Shown here: one piece after another, positions 29,388 to 37,475 of the stretch
Numbering within the stretch: position 1 is the first letter of the stretch
Layout: each line of letters starts with the position of its first letter
DNA from: Paraburkholderia rhynchosiae
Lineage (GTDB): Bacteria > Pseudomonadota > Gammaproteobacteria > Burkholderiales > Burkholderiaceae
Length of the DNA: 64,000 nt
Direction of reading: 5' to 3'
Assembly (NCBI RefSeq): GCF_002879865.1
Contig: NZ_PNXY01000003.1
Location: 186,001 to 250,000 of the forward strand
Translations under genes and position numbers: made by a program
Notes under the pieces: generated by a model
Database searches by the model: none
Told to the model about the DNA's origin: nothing
The model's input: only the letters and a program-made list of their open reading frames with translations

Positions 29388-29870
29388 ATGACCCATATTC
29401 GTACGCTCCTGATCGGTACCGCCTTGACCGCATTTGCCACCACCGCGGCTGTGGCGCAAACCACGCAGATGCCGCAGACGGCCCAGCCGGCTGTCGGCGC
29501 CGGCACGCAAGCACAGGTCCAGACGCAAATTCAAACGCCGGGCGCCGACGTCGCGCCGGCAGCTCCCGCCGCGCAGGGCGTGCAGCCTGTGACACCGGCG
29601 CCGGCCCGTCTGACGGCTTCCGGCTCCACCGATCCGCTGGTGCAAAAGCGTGAAGCCAATGCGAAGGCCAACGCCGAGTATCGCGCGTCGAAGAAGGCAT
29701 CCAAGGCTGAACTGAAGGCGCAGCAGAAGGCCGCCAGGTCCGAATACAAGGAGGAGGTGCGCGACGCCAGCATCAACAGGAAGGCGGATAAGCAGGCCGC
29801 CAACAATGAAATGAAGATGAATATGCAGGGCCAGGCCGGCGAACAAGCCGACGGCGAGGTCAAGCATTAA
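29388..29870 (+). CDS. secreted Ala/Lys/Gln-rich protein of unknown function
   Basis: 160 residues. Signal peptide 1-23 (TLLIGTALTAFATTAAVAQ, cut after AVA). The mature part has a Thr/Gln/Pro/Ala-rich linker and then a long charged helix (QKREANAKANAEYRASKKASKAELKAQQKAARSEYKEEV), which looks like a coiled-coil or surface-bound helix. AGAGAGG precedes the ATG. A second secreted Ala/Lys-rich gene follows 80 nt later. No family recognised beyond general similarity to Burkholderia periplasmic proteins. Confidence 0.75.
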   Translation: MTHIRTLLIGTALTAFATTAAVAQTTQMPQTAQPAVGAGTQAQVQTQIQTPGADVAPAAPAAQGVQPVTPAPARLTASGSTDPLVQKREANAKANAEYRASKKASKAELKAQQKAARSEYKEEVRDASINRKADKQAANNEMKMNMQGQAGEQADGEVKH

Positions 29871-29882
29871 TCGTCGGTTCGA

Positions 29883-29904
29883 GCCCGGGCTTTGAAGCCC
29901 GGGC
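29883..29904 (+). terminator. hairpin after the first secreted protein gene
   Basis: Perfect inverted repeat GCCCGGGCTT/AAGCCCGGGC with 2 bases between, 13 nt after the stop at 29870; no T run, so it may act as an mRNA-stabilising hairpin rather than a full terminator. Confidence 0.55.
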
Positions 29905-29949
29905 CATCGGGCTGACGGTTCGATTTGGCCTTACGTAAGGAGGTATCGC

Positions 29950-30222
29950 ATGACTGTCACTCGTATCACTCGATCTACGAAGTCCATGATGGCGACTACC
30001 ACGGGCCGGGTTTGCGCGGCGCTGATCGCGGGTTGCCTGTCGTCGGCCGCGTTCGCGCAGGCAACCGATCCCGCCGCTGCGCCTGTTACGCACGCCGACA
30101 AGAAGGCAGCGAAGGAACAGGCGAACGCGGACAAGAAAGCAGCTGTGGCGCAAGCCAAGGCCGACAAGAAAAAACCGAGGCCCAGGCCGAAGCCGACAAG
30201 GCGAACGCCGAGGCCAATCTGA
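29950..30222 (+). CDS. secreted Ala/Lys-rich small protein, C-terminal frameshift
   Basis: 90 residues as read. Signal peptide near 18-37 (VCAALIAGCLSSAAFAQ). The mature part repeats ADKKAAKEQAN/ADKKAAVAQAK, a highly charged helix. At the A6 run (30169-30174) the frame turns into Pro/Arg-rich PRPRPKPTRRTPRPI; in another frame the helix continues naturally as TEAQAEADKANAEANLKDAKKQ and stops at 30242. One extra A would restore the longer protein (about 98 residues). RBS AAGGAGG (29937-29943) overlaps the palindrome CCTTACGTAAGG. Probably a paralogue in style of the upstream gene. Confidence 0.65.
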   Translation: MTVTRITRSTKSMMATTTGRVCAALIAGCLSSAAFAQATDPAAAPVTHADKKAAKEQANADKKAAVAQAKADKKKPRPRPKPTRRTPRPI

Positions 30223-30282
30223 AGGACGCGAAGAAGCAGTAGCCTCAGGCTTCTGGCGCAAAGCAAGCGAGTCTTGTTCGAC

Positions 30283-30324
30283 AACAACGGCCCGTTCGCA
30301 AATGCGCACGGGCCGTTGTTTTTG
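30283..30324 (+). terminator. terminator after the secreted protein pair
   Basis: 13-bp perfect stem AACAACGGCCCGT/ACGGGCCGTTGTT followed by TTTT; strong. Confidence 0.93.
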
Positions 30325-30489
30325 ACGGGCTGAGTATGGCCACCGAGTGGCTACCGAACTGGTGGCAGGTCTGGGTACCGAGCGACGCGACCGATGCTGT
30401 CGTTAAAAGGGTCGCTTGTGCGCTCGGGTTGTATGGATATACAGTATGCGTCGCCGTTCCCGATCCATCCAACGCCCTGAACAACGACC

Positions 30490-32619
30490 GTGCTTTCCGT
30501 CGCCGAATCCCCGCCGCCGTCCGATGCCGCCGCCTGGCTCGCGAAGCTCAATGACGCTCAGCGCGAGGCCGTCGAATATGGTGCCGACACGCCTCATGCG
30601 CCGCCCGGCGCGTTGCTGGTCATCGCGGGCGCGGGCTCCGGCAAGACGAACACGCTCGCGCACCGGGTCGCCAACCTGGTAGTGAAGGGCGCCGATCCAC
30701 GCCGGATTCTCCTGCTGACGTTTTCGCGCCGCGCGGCACTGGAGATGACCCGTCGCGTCACACGCATCGCGAGCGCGGCGCTCGGCGCGCGCGCCGCGCT
30801 CGCGCAAGGACTGACGTGGTCGGGCACTTTCCATAGCGTCGGCGCGCGGCTGTTGCGCGAATACGCCGAGCTTATCGGCCTCGCGCCCGCCTTCACGATC
30901 AACGACCGCGAAGATTCCGCCGACCTGATGAATCTGGTGCGCCACGAACTCGGCTTGTCCGCGAAAGAGCGGCGCTTTCCGGCAAAAGGCACATGCTTTG
31001 CGACCTACTCGCGCGTCGTGAACACCGGCGCGTCGCTCGGCCAGGTGCTCGATAGCGCGTTCCCGTGGTGCCGCGAGTGGGAGGCCGATCTGCGGATGCT
31101 GTTCGCCGCGTACGTCGACGCCAAGCAGAAGCAGAGCGTGCTCGATTACGACGACCTGCTGCTTTACTGGTCGCATATGGGCGCCGAGCCGGCTATCGCG
31201 GCCGATCTGTCGGGGCGCTTCGATCACGTACTGGTCGACGAATATCAGGACACCAACCGCTTGCAGGCGTCGATCCTGCTCGCGCTGAAGCCGGATGGCC
31301 GCGGCCTGACCGTGGTCGGCGACGACGCGCAGTCCATCTATTCGTTTCGCGGCGCGACCGTGCGCAACATTCTCGACTTTCCCGCGCAATTCGATCCGCC
31401 GGCCACCCAGGTCACGCTGGAACGCAATTACCGCTCGACTGAACCGATCCTGGCTGCGTCGAACGCGGTGATCGAACTGGCCAGCGAGCGCTACACGAAG
31501 AATCTGTGGACCGACAAAGCGTCGGCGCAACGGCCGCGTCTCGTGACGGTCGCCGACGAGGCCGACCAGGCGCGGTACGTCGTCGAGCAGGTGCTCGAAG
31601 CGCGCGAGCAGGGCATGAAGCTGAAGTCCCAGGCGGTGCTGTTTCGCGCCGCGCACCACAGCGCCGCGCTCGAAATCGAACTCACGCGGCGCAACATTCC
31701 GTTCGTGAAGTTCGGCGGCCTGAAGTTTCTCGATTCTGTCCACGTAAAAGACGTGCTCGCTGTGCTGCGCTGGGCCGAGAATCCGCGCGACCGCGTGGCC
31801 GGTTTTCGCGTCGTGCAGCTGCTGCCCGGCGTCGGTCCGGCTACTGCCGCGAAAGTCCTCGACGACATCGTGGCGCGCGCGGGCGCCGGCAATCCCGCCG
31901 ATACCGCAGGCGGCGCGCTCGCCGCCTTTGCGCCGCCGGCTCGCGCGCAGGAGGACTGGCATCCGTTCGTCAAGCTGATGTCGAGCGTGTATGGGCGGCA
32001 GACGCCGTGGCCCGCCGAGTTCGAGATGGTGCGGCGCTGGTACGAGCCGCACCTGGAGCGCAATCATGAAGACGCCGCCGTCCGTCACGCCGACGTGCTG
32101 CAGATGGAAAGCATCGCGGGTACGTATGCGTCGCGCGAGCGCTTTTTGACCGAGCTGACGCTCGATCCGCCCGACGCCACTAGCGACGAATCCGGCGTCC
32201 CGCTCATCGACGAGGACTATCTGATCCTGTCCACCATCCATTCGGCGAAGGGACAGGAGTGGCGCAACGTGTTCGTGCTGAATGGCGTCGACGGCTGCAT
32301 CCCGTCGGATCTGGGCACGGGCAGCGAAGAGGAAATCGACGAGGAGCGCCGCCTGCTCTACGTGGCGATGACGCGCGCGAAGGAAGACCTGCATATCGTC
32401 GTGCCGCAGCGCTTCTACGTGCATAACCAGGCGCATATGGGCGACCGTCACGTGTGGGCGTCGCGCACGCGCTTTATCCCCGCGCATCTGATGCCGCTGT
32501 TCGACGCCTATGCGTGGCCGCGCGTGCCGGTGCCGAGTGCGCCGACGGCGGCGGGGCTAGCCGCGGCAGCGCAGGCGAAGATTGAAATCGGAGCGCGGCT
32601 CAGGAAGATGTGGGATTGA
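30490..32619 (+). CDS. UvrD/Rep-type superfamily 1 DNA helicase
   Basis: 3'-5' ATP-dependent helicase, 709 residues, start GTG at 30490. Motifs in order: AGAGSGKT (I), LLTFSRRAALEM (Ia), DHVLVDEYQDTN (II), VVGDDAQSIYSFRGA (III), LERNYRSTEPIL (IV), TIHSAKGQEWRNVFVLNGVDG (V) and RRLLYVAMTRAKEDL (VI). All are intact. Whether it is UvrD, Rep or a paralogue is not certain; it is close to Rep/UvrD in size and lacks a RecB-type nuclease domain. Runs towards a convergent gene of unknown function. Confidence 0.93.
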   Translation: MLSVAESPPPSDAAAWLAKLNDAQREAVEYGADTPHAPPGALLVIAGAGSGKTNTLAHRVANLVVKGADPRRILLLTFSRRAALEMTRRVTRIASAALGARAALAQGLTWSGTFHSVGARLLREYAELIGLAPAFTINDREDSADLMNLVRHELGLSAKERRFPAKGTCFATYSRVVNTGASLGQVLDSAFPWCREWEADLRMLFAAYVDAKQKQSVLDYDDLLLYWSHMGAEPAIAADLSGRFDHVLVDEYQDTNRLQASILLALKPDGRGLTVVGDDAQSIYSFRGATVRNILDFPAQFDPPATQVTLERNYRSTEPILAASNAVIELASERYTKNLWTDKASAQRPRLVTVADEADQARYVVEQVLEAREQGMKLKSQAVLFRAAHHSAALEIELTRRNIPFVKFGGLKFLDSVHVKDVLAVLRWAENPRDRVAGFRVVQLLPGVGPATAAKVLDDIVARAGAGNPADTAGGALAAFAPPARAQEDWHPFVKLMSSVYGRQTPWPAEFEMVRRWYEPHLERNHEDAAVRHADVLQMESIAGTYASRERFLTELTLDPPDATSDESGVPLIDEDYLILSTIHSAKGQEWRNVFVLNGVDGCIPSDLGTGSEEEIDEERRLLYVAMTRAKEDLHIVVPQRFYVHNQAHMGDRHVWASRTRFIPAHLMPLFDAYAWPRVPVPSAPTAAGLAAAAQAKIEIGARLRKMWD

Positions 32620-32672
32620 GCGGGCCGCTCGCGGCCCGCTCAGAAGGCGACCGGCCGCGCGCTGTGAAGCGG

Positions 32673-33440
32673 CTAGCGCGACTGCCGTTGCTGCTGTTGC
32701 GGGGCCGGGCGCGGCGGCACGAAGAAATTGCGCAGCCATGCCGCCATCCGCGAGAACACATCGTATGGTTCTTCGACGAAAATTTCCGGCTTGAGCAGGC
32801 GCAGATATTCCATGATCTGTTGCGCTTCCTGCTTCTGGAACGAGCCGTGTGAAATGCCCAGGCGCAACAGCCCGCGCAGTTCGCCGAGCTTTTCGCGCGC
32901 AATGCTGCCGACGTTCGTTTCGCACGCCACCTTTGCCTCATACACGCGCTGACGCAGCGATTCGACGAGCCGCCATGCCGGCGTCTGCATGATTTCCTCG
33001 AGCGCCTGAATGTCTTGCACCGCGCCCTTGATCTGCGCCGCGAGCGGGTCGACCAGCACGGCGTCGCCTTCCGCTTCCTTGACGATCGCCGCCGCCCAGT
33101 CGCGGCATTGCTTGGCCAGCTCTTCCGGCGTCCATTCCGAGCGGGCCGCGAAGCCGAAGCCGAACTCGCCCGCCTGCTGCATCAGAATCGCGACGACGTC
33201 CGGGAACTCCTTGTCCAGTGTGCGTTTCGCCCATGCGTACTGGCCGCCTTGCAACATCCGCTGAACCGCGTGTTCGGTCAACGGTACCATGTTGTCGAGC
33301 AGCTTGGCGCGCAAAAAGTCCTCGAAAGACGGCGTTGCGAACTGCGGATCGAGCTTCAGCGATACCCGCAGAAAAGCGTCGAAGTCCTTGCGCAGCGTCG
33401 CAATGGTCTCGTCCTTGAGCGTGAGGGTGATTTGACCCAT
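32673..33440 (-). CDS. conserved protein of unknown function, 255 residues
   Basis: No family recognised. 255 residues, soluble, mainly alpha-helical by composition; no signal peptide or membrane segment. Visible pieces: MGQITLTLKDETIATLRKDFDAFLRV, then LLDNMVPLTEHAVQRMLQGGQYAWAKRTLDKEFPDVVAILMQQAGEFG, and near the end RLLKPEIFVEEPYDVFSRMAAWLRNFFVPPRP with a Gln/Arg-rich tail. Single gene, convergent with the helicase. Coding character is supported by its clean frame and typical third-position GC, but the role cannot be stated. Confidence 0.7.
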   Translation of the reverse strand: MGQITLTLKDETIATLRKDFDAFLRVSLKLDPQFATPSFEDFLRAKLLDNMVPLTEHAVQRMLQGGQYAWAKRTLDKEFPDVVAILMQQAGEFGFGFAARSEWTPEELAKQCRDWAAAIVKEAEGDAVLVDPLAAQIKGAVQDIQALEEIMQTPAWRLVESLRQRVYEAKVACETNVGSIAREKLGELRGLLRLGISHGSFQKQEAQQIMEYLRLLKPEIFVEEPYDVFSRMAAWLRNFFVPPRPAPQQQQRQSR

Positions 33441-33765
33441 GTGATATCCCGTTTGGTCCTGCCGCGCGGCCTCGTCGTGTTCTCCGGCCGCTAGTTGACC
33501 TGGGAAGACTCAACGCCTGCTGGCTGCGCGTCTGATTCCAGCCTGTTGCCGCGTCATTGGCGGGACGTATCCCGATGAGCGGACCTCGACTGCATATCGG
33601 CGGATTGACGGGAAACTTAAGGGTTTTCTCGGCCTGGACGCGGCTTTAGAGCTGTGCCTCGCCGGGCTCGCGGATGTACGCCGCAGCTGCCGAACCTTCG
33701 CGGATGCAGCCGCTGCGGCGGTGGAGCGCGTGAGTGAGTCCTTACGTGAGCATCTGCCTGAGCCC
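33441..33765. other. 325-nt intergenic region
   Basis: Lies between the unknown gene and azlD. I see no gene and no clear terminator; near 33737-33776 there is an imperfect direct repeat of the type TTACGTGAGCA / TTATCTGAGCA just after the azlD stop. Confidence 0.5.
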
Positions 33766-34095
33766 TTATCTGAGCACCACGCATTGCCAGACGAAAAACA
33801 CGGTCAGGCCGACCCCGATGGTGACGAGCGGCCGTCGCGTCAGCGCGCTGGTCACGACGGCGGCCAGCGCGCCGACCAGTTGCGGGTTGCGCCAGCTCAA
33901 CTCGGCGCCGACGTCCGCGCCATGCGGCGAGACGGTCATCGGCACGATGATCGCCGTCAGCACGGTGACCGGCACGAAGCCGAGGGCGGTGCGCACGAGC
34001 GGCGGAAACACCAGCCGGTCGCCGAGCACGAAGACGGCGGCGCGGATCACCCACGTGATGAGCGCCATGCCGAGTATCAGAACGACGTAGTTCAT
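33766..34095 (-). CDS. azlD: AzlD-family branched-chain amino acid exporter subunit
   Basis: 109 residues with four membrane segments (LGMALITWVIRAAVFVLG, ALGFVPVTVLTAIIVP, LVGALAAVVTSALTRR, TIGVGLTVFFVWQCVVL). Small partner of AzlC; together they export branched-chain amino acids or analogues such as azaleucine. Its ATG overlaps the azlC stop by 4 nt (ATGA), giving tight coupling. Ends about 325 nt before the next gene. Confidence 0.92.
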   Translation of the reverse strand: MNYVVLILGMALITWVIRAAVFVLGDRLVFPPLVRTALGFVPVTVLTAIIVPMTVSPHGADVGAELSWRNPQLVGALAAVVTSALTRRPLVTIGVGLTVFFVWQCVVLR

Positions 34096-34853
34096 CGCGA
34101 TCCCTCCGCCGACTGGCGGGCCCGCCGCAAGCCGAGCCCGGACGTGGAAAGCAGGACACCCACGGCGACGCCCACGAACACTGCGCCGAGCAAGCCCAGC
34201 TTGTACGGCCAGGCCTGCCAGAAAAAGGCCAGCGCGCCGGCGGTCGCGGCCGCCGCGATGTAGCGCAAGGCCACGAGTTGCGGCACGACGATCGCAATGA
34301 AGGTGGCGACCATCGCGAAATCGAGTCCGAGCGATTGCAGCCCCGGAAAGGCCGCGCCGAACAGCAAGCCGGCGACGGTCCAGAGCTGCCAGTTCATGTA
34401 CATCGCCAAACCGGCGCCGAAGAAGTAATGCGGGCCGACGGTGCCTGGCTCACGGTTCCGATAGTGCTCCCAGGCAACCGCGAACACTTCGTCGGTGAGC
34501 AGCGCGCCGAGCGCCCAGCGCCAGCGCGCCGGCAGATGCGCGACGTGCGGCGCGAGCGTCGCGCTGTACAAAACGTGGCGCAGATTGACGACGAGCGTCG
34601 TGGCCCATATCACGGCGAAACTCGCGTGACCGGCGATCAGCCCGAGCGCGATGAACTGCGCCGAGCCGGCGAACACGACCAGCGACATCAACTGGCCATG
34701 CCACAAGTGCAACGGGCCCGACGCGACGAGCGTTCCGAAGATGACACCGAAGGGCGCTGAGCCGACCATCATCGAGATGATGTCGCGGGCGCCCGCGGTG
34801 AATTCCTTTAAATGGCCTGTCTGGGCGGATTGGCCGGTGCGTGAGTGGGTCAA
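34092..34853 (-). CDS. azlC: AzlC-family branched-chain amino acid exporter
   Basis: 253 residues. I place the start at TTG 34853 because AGGAGG lies 6 nt upstream (34860-34865); an ATG nine codons earlier (34880) has no such site. Family blocks: GARDIISMMVGSAPFGVIFGTLV, LMSLVVFAGSAQFIALGLIA, RHVLYSATLAPH, DEVFAVAWEHYR and a series of membrane helices. Partner azlD overlaps its stop. An AraC-type regulator lies 69 nt upstream on the same strand. Confidence 0.92.
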   Translation of the reverse strand: MTHSRTGQSAQTGHLKEFTAGARDIISMMVGSAPFGVIFGTLVASGPLHLWHGQLMSLVVFAGSAQFIALGLIAGHASFAVIWATTLVVNLRHVLYSATLAPHVAHLPARWRWALGALLTDEVFAVAWEHYRNREPGTVGPHYFFGAGLAMYMNWQLWTVAGLLFGAAFPGLQSLGLDFAMVATFIAIVVPQLVALRYIAAAATAGALAFFWQAWPYKLGLLGAVFVGVAVGVLLSTSGLGLRRARQSAEGSR

Positions 34854-34922
34854 AACTTGCCTCCTTGAGCGGGGAAGCATAGCGGGCGAAGCTGGGCGCG
34901 GCTTGTACGTTCTTGCGGACCG

Positions 34923-35753
34923 TCAAGGTCCCTGCCAGCGTCCCGGCGGAACGCCGAACATGCGTCGGAAATGCCGCGTGAAATGACTCTGATCCGTGAA
35001 GCCGCTGGCGGCCGCGACGTCCGTTACCGGGACACCTGCGCGCAACGGCGCGAGCGCGCGTTGCAGGCGCACCTGATTGCGCCATGCATGAGGCGGCAGT
35101 CCCGTCGCGCGGTTGAAAAGGCGCGCTGCGTGAAACGGGGAAAGTCCTGCCGCCCGCGCCACTTCGGCGAGCGTAACTGGCTCGAGCAGATTGCCCGTCA
35201 GACGTTCTTTCATGACGTCGACGCGGGCGTCGTCGGGTACCAGGCGAAAAGGCTCCGGCTGTGTCTGTGCGTAGCGCACGAGCAGCGTGGACAGCGCGTC
35301 GAGCATGGCGGCTTCGGCGGCGAGCGCGTTGCCGCCGGCTTCGAGCAGACGATGTGCGTTAGCGAGCCGAGCGGCCAGATCGGGATCGCGAATCACGCCG
35401 GGCGCGAACCACGGTGAGCCTTGGCGCTTGCCGGCGACCTCATCGGCGAGTTCGTGGATGAATTGCACGGGCGCGTACATCACGCGATACCGCCAGCCGG
35501 CCTCGACCGCCTTCGAACCCGTGTGCAACTCGCCGGGGTTGATGATCGGCACGCTGCCGGCTTCCGCGACATAGTCCGAACCGCGATACCGATAACCCTC
35601 CGCGCCCGCGACGATCACCGGAATCGTGTAGGCGTCGTGCCAATGCGGCGCGAACTCGTGATCGTGATATTCGGCCGTGAGCAGATCCGCGCCGGGCAAA
35701 AGCGGCGTGCGCCAATAACGGGCGGAGTCGTGGAAACGGTGGGCGGCGGTCAT
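34923..35753 (-). CDS. AraC-family transcriptional regulator
   Basis: 276 residues. N-terminal cupin-like AraC ligand domain (HEFAPHWHDAYTIPVIVAGAEGYRYRG, INPGELHTG), C-terminal double HTH (EPVTLAEVARAAGLSPFHAARLFNRATGLPPHAWRNQVRLQRALAPL and PVTDVAAASGFTDQSHFTRHFRRMFGVPPGRW). Located 69 nt upstream of azlCD on the same strand, so it may regulate the exporter and sense an amino acid; that link is inference from position. Confidence 0.9.
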   Translation of the reverse strand: MTAAHRFHDSARYWRTPLLPGADLLTAEYHDHEFAPHWHDAYTIPVIVAGAEGYRYRGSDYVAEAGSVPIINPGELHTGSKAVEAGWRYRVMYAPVQFIHELADEVAGKRQGSPWFAPGVIRDPDLAARLANAHRLLEAGGNALAAEAAMLDALSTLLVRYAQTQPEPFRLVPDDARVDVMKERLTGNLLEPVTLAEVARAAGLSPFHAARLFNRATGLPPHAWRNQVRLQRALAPLRAGVPVTDVAAASGFTDQSHFTRHFRRMFGVPPGRWQGP

Positions 35754-35872
35754 GGAATCGCTCTGACACAGCCACTCAGTTTAGCGCGGCTTGGCGGCTG
35801 CGGGCGCATCGGCGCGCCTCGTCCGCGCATTGTTCAATACCTTGCTCAATGCGCTTTTTCGTAGGACGCGGC

Positions 35873-36349
35873 TCACTTGACCGGGATGGTCGTGCCGGCC
35901 GGCATCGGTACGGCACTAACGCTGTTTTTCGCGCTGCCGCTGACGACCCGGTCGCTGTAGGTGAGATACACGAGCGCATTGCGCTTGGTATCGACCACGC
36001 GCACCACGTGTAACGCCTTGAAGATCAACGACATGCTCACCGAGAACACATCGGCTTGCTGCTTCAGCGGACCCGTGAAATGAATCGCGCCGACCTGACG
36101 GCACGCGATCGACGCCTCGGTGGGATCTTCGGCGATTCCCAGCGTGCCCTTCACGCCACCGGTCCGCGCACGCGACACGTAGCATGTCACGCCTTGCACA
36201 AGAGGATCGTCATAGGCCTCGACGACAACCCGGTCGGAACCCGTGATATGAAAGTTCGTATTGACGCTGCCGACTTCTTCGCTGTGCGCACACGGTACGA
36301 GGAGAGCGGCGCAGACTGCAAGCGCGAGGCGCAATGAGGTGGGTTTCAT
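35873..36349 (-). CDS. creA: CreA family secreted protein
   Basis: 158 residues with a signal peptide (LRLALAVCAALLVPCAHS). Mature part follows CreA closely: EVGSVNTNFHITGSDRVVVEAYDDPLVQGVTCYVSRARTGGVKGTLGIAEDPTEASIACRQVG and LIFKALHVVRVVDTKRNALVYLTYSDRVVSGSAKNSVSAVPM. Two cysteines in the mature part may form a disulfide. No creBCD nearby. Function of CreA is not known. Confidence 0.92.
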   Translation of the reverse strand: MKPTSLRLALAVCAALLVPCAHSEEVGSVNTNFHITGSDRVVVEAYDDPLVQGVTCYVSRARTGGVKGTLGIAEDPTEASIACRQVGAIHFTGPLKQQADVFSVSMSLIFKALHVVRVVDTKRNALVYLTYSDRVVSGSAKNSVSAVPMPAGTTIPVK

Positions 36350-36493
36350 AAGATTGCCCGATTGAGCAGGGTGCGTTGGGCGCGCGGTGCGCGCGCCGGA
36401 AAGCCGTCATCGTATACCGGCGAAGGATTCGGGAGATGATCGACAATGCCGCTGGCAGATGAGCGCCGCGAAAACTGCCGTAAACGAGCCAAA

Positions 36494-36523
36494 ACAAAAA
36501 GGCCCGCACGAATGCGGGCCTTT
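36494..36523 (-). terminator. terminator of the downstream tRNA-Asn
   Basis: Stem AAAGGCCCGCA/TGCGGGCCTTT with 4-nt loop, followed on the minus strand by a T-rich stretch. Confidence 0.85.
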
Positions 36524-36531
36524 CAAAATTT

Positions 36532-36607
36532 TGGCTCCTCGACCTGGGCTCGAACCAGGGACCTACGGATTAACAGTCCGGCGCTCTACCGACTGAGCTA
36601 TCGAGGA
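36532..36607 (-). tRNA. tRNA-Asn (GTT)
   Basis: 76 nt including an encoded CCA. The 7-bp acceptor stem is TCCTCGA/TCGAGGA, the anticodon loop is CTGTTAA with anticodon GTT, and the T-loop is GGTTCGAACC-like. Identical to the copy at 36670-36745. Its own terminator follows. Confidence 0.97.
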
Positions 36608-36633
36608 ACAGCAGTACAACTTGATCTACATAA

Positions 36634-36661
36634 AAAAGCCCGTCTTGGTTAACGGGCTTTT
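36634..36661 (-). terminator. terminator between the two tRNA-Asn genes
   Basis: Stem AAAAGCCCGT/ACGGGCTTTT with 8-nt loop and T run on the minus strand. Confidence 0.85.
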
Positions 36662-36669
36662 GCAATTCT

Positions 36670-36745
36670 TGGCTCCTCGACCTGGGCTCGAACCAGGGAC
36701 CTACGGATTAACAGTCCGGCGCTCTACCGACTGAGCTATCGAGGA
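36670..36745 (-). tRNA. tRNA-Asn (GTT), second copy
   Basis: 76 nt, same sequence as the copy 138 nt downstream, with encoded CCA and anticodon GTT. It is the promoter-proximal copy: a full consensus promoter lies just upstream. Confidence 0.97.
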
Positions 36746-36772
36746 ACAGAACAACAACAGCAGAGAAACGAA

Positions 36773-36801
36773 ATTGTAGAATCAGCTCACGCGCCTGTCA
36801 A
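36773..36801 (-). promoter_or_regulatory. consensus sigma-70 promoter of the tRNA-Asn genes
   Basis: TTGACA (36796-36801 on the minus strand), 17-nt spacer, TACAAT (36773-36778). Start site expected about 36766, roughly 20 nt before the first tRNA. Confidence 0.85.
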
Positions 36802-36861
36802 TACCTCATGCTCATCTCGATTTGATTCGAGCGGGCGGGGCACAAGACAGGCTGGCAACAC

Positions 36862-37185
36862 TCAGCGCGCGAGCAGCTCGAGCTTTTCCTTCACGTCCTT
36901 GAACTCTTCGGCTTCCGGCAGCGGCGCCTTGGTCTTGGTGATGCTCGGCCAGTTCTTTGCCAGATCGGCATTCAGCTCGATGAAGTTCTGCTGGTCGCCC
37001 GGCACGTCTTCCTCAGCGTAAATGGCGTTCACCGGGCACTCGGCCACGCACACTGCGCAGTCGATGCATTCATCGGGGTCGATCGCGAGGAAGTTGGGAC
37101 CTTCGCGAAAGCAGTCCACCGGGCACACATCGACGCAGTCGGTATAGCGGCACTTGATGCAGCTTTCGGTCACAACGTGAGTCAT
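36862..37185 (-). CDS. fdxA: seven-iron ferredoxin FdxA
   Basis: 107 residues. Two cluster motifs: [18 protein letters not shown] and [17 protein letters not shown], expected to hold one 3Fe-4S and one 4Fe-4S cluster as in other FdxA proteins. The C-terminal helix ends [12 protein letters not shown]. Cytosolic low-potential electron carrier. Divergent from pncB. Confidence 0.95.
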   Translation of the reverse strand: MTHVVTESCIKCRYTDCVDVCPVDCFREGPNFLAIDPDECIDCAVCVAECPVNAIYAEEDVPGDQQNFIELNADLAKNWPSITKTKAPLPEAEEFKDVKEKLELLAR

Positions 37186-37475
37186 TCAGGCAGCTCCTGC
37201 ATGCGTAATCAGAGAAGGCGCAAACGCCAAAAGCGCTATTGTAACGTAACGTCAAGAGGCGCATGCAGCATCGCGCAACGCCCTTTTATATGTTTTCGTG
37301 ATTAGTTTATTGCGTGCTGAAGGGGGACTTCCTTCGACGCACGCGGCACGGGCGCCGGCCGCGCTTAAGCCGGGCGCATTCGGGTAACATGCGTCAAGCC
37401 GGTGCGCACGGGGCGCGCCGGATGCATGGGTTGAGTCAGGCCTTCCGTACTTGCTGCCGTCCAGTTCGCACCATC

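Noticed and set aside
30169-30174. Programmed -1 ribosomal frameshift at the A6 run
   Set aside because: After slipping, the P-site pairing would be on GAA rather than AAA, and no stimulatory pseudoknot was seen; error or mutation is simpler.
30403-32487. 694-codon minus-strand frame antisense to the helicase
   Set aside because: Helicase motifs are complete on the plus strand; the antisense product is Arg/His-rich without a fold.
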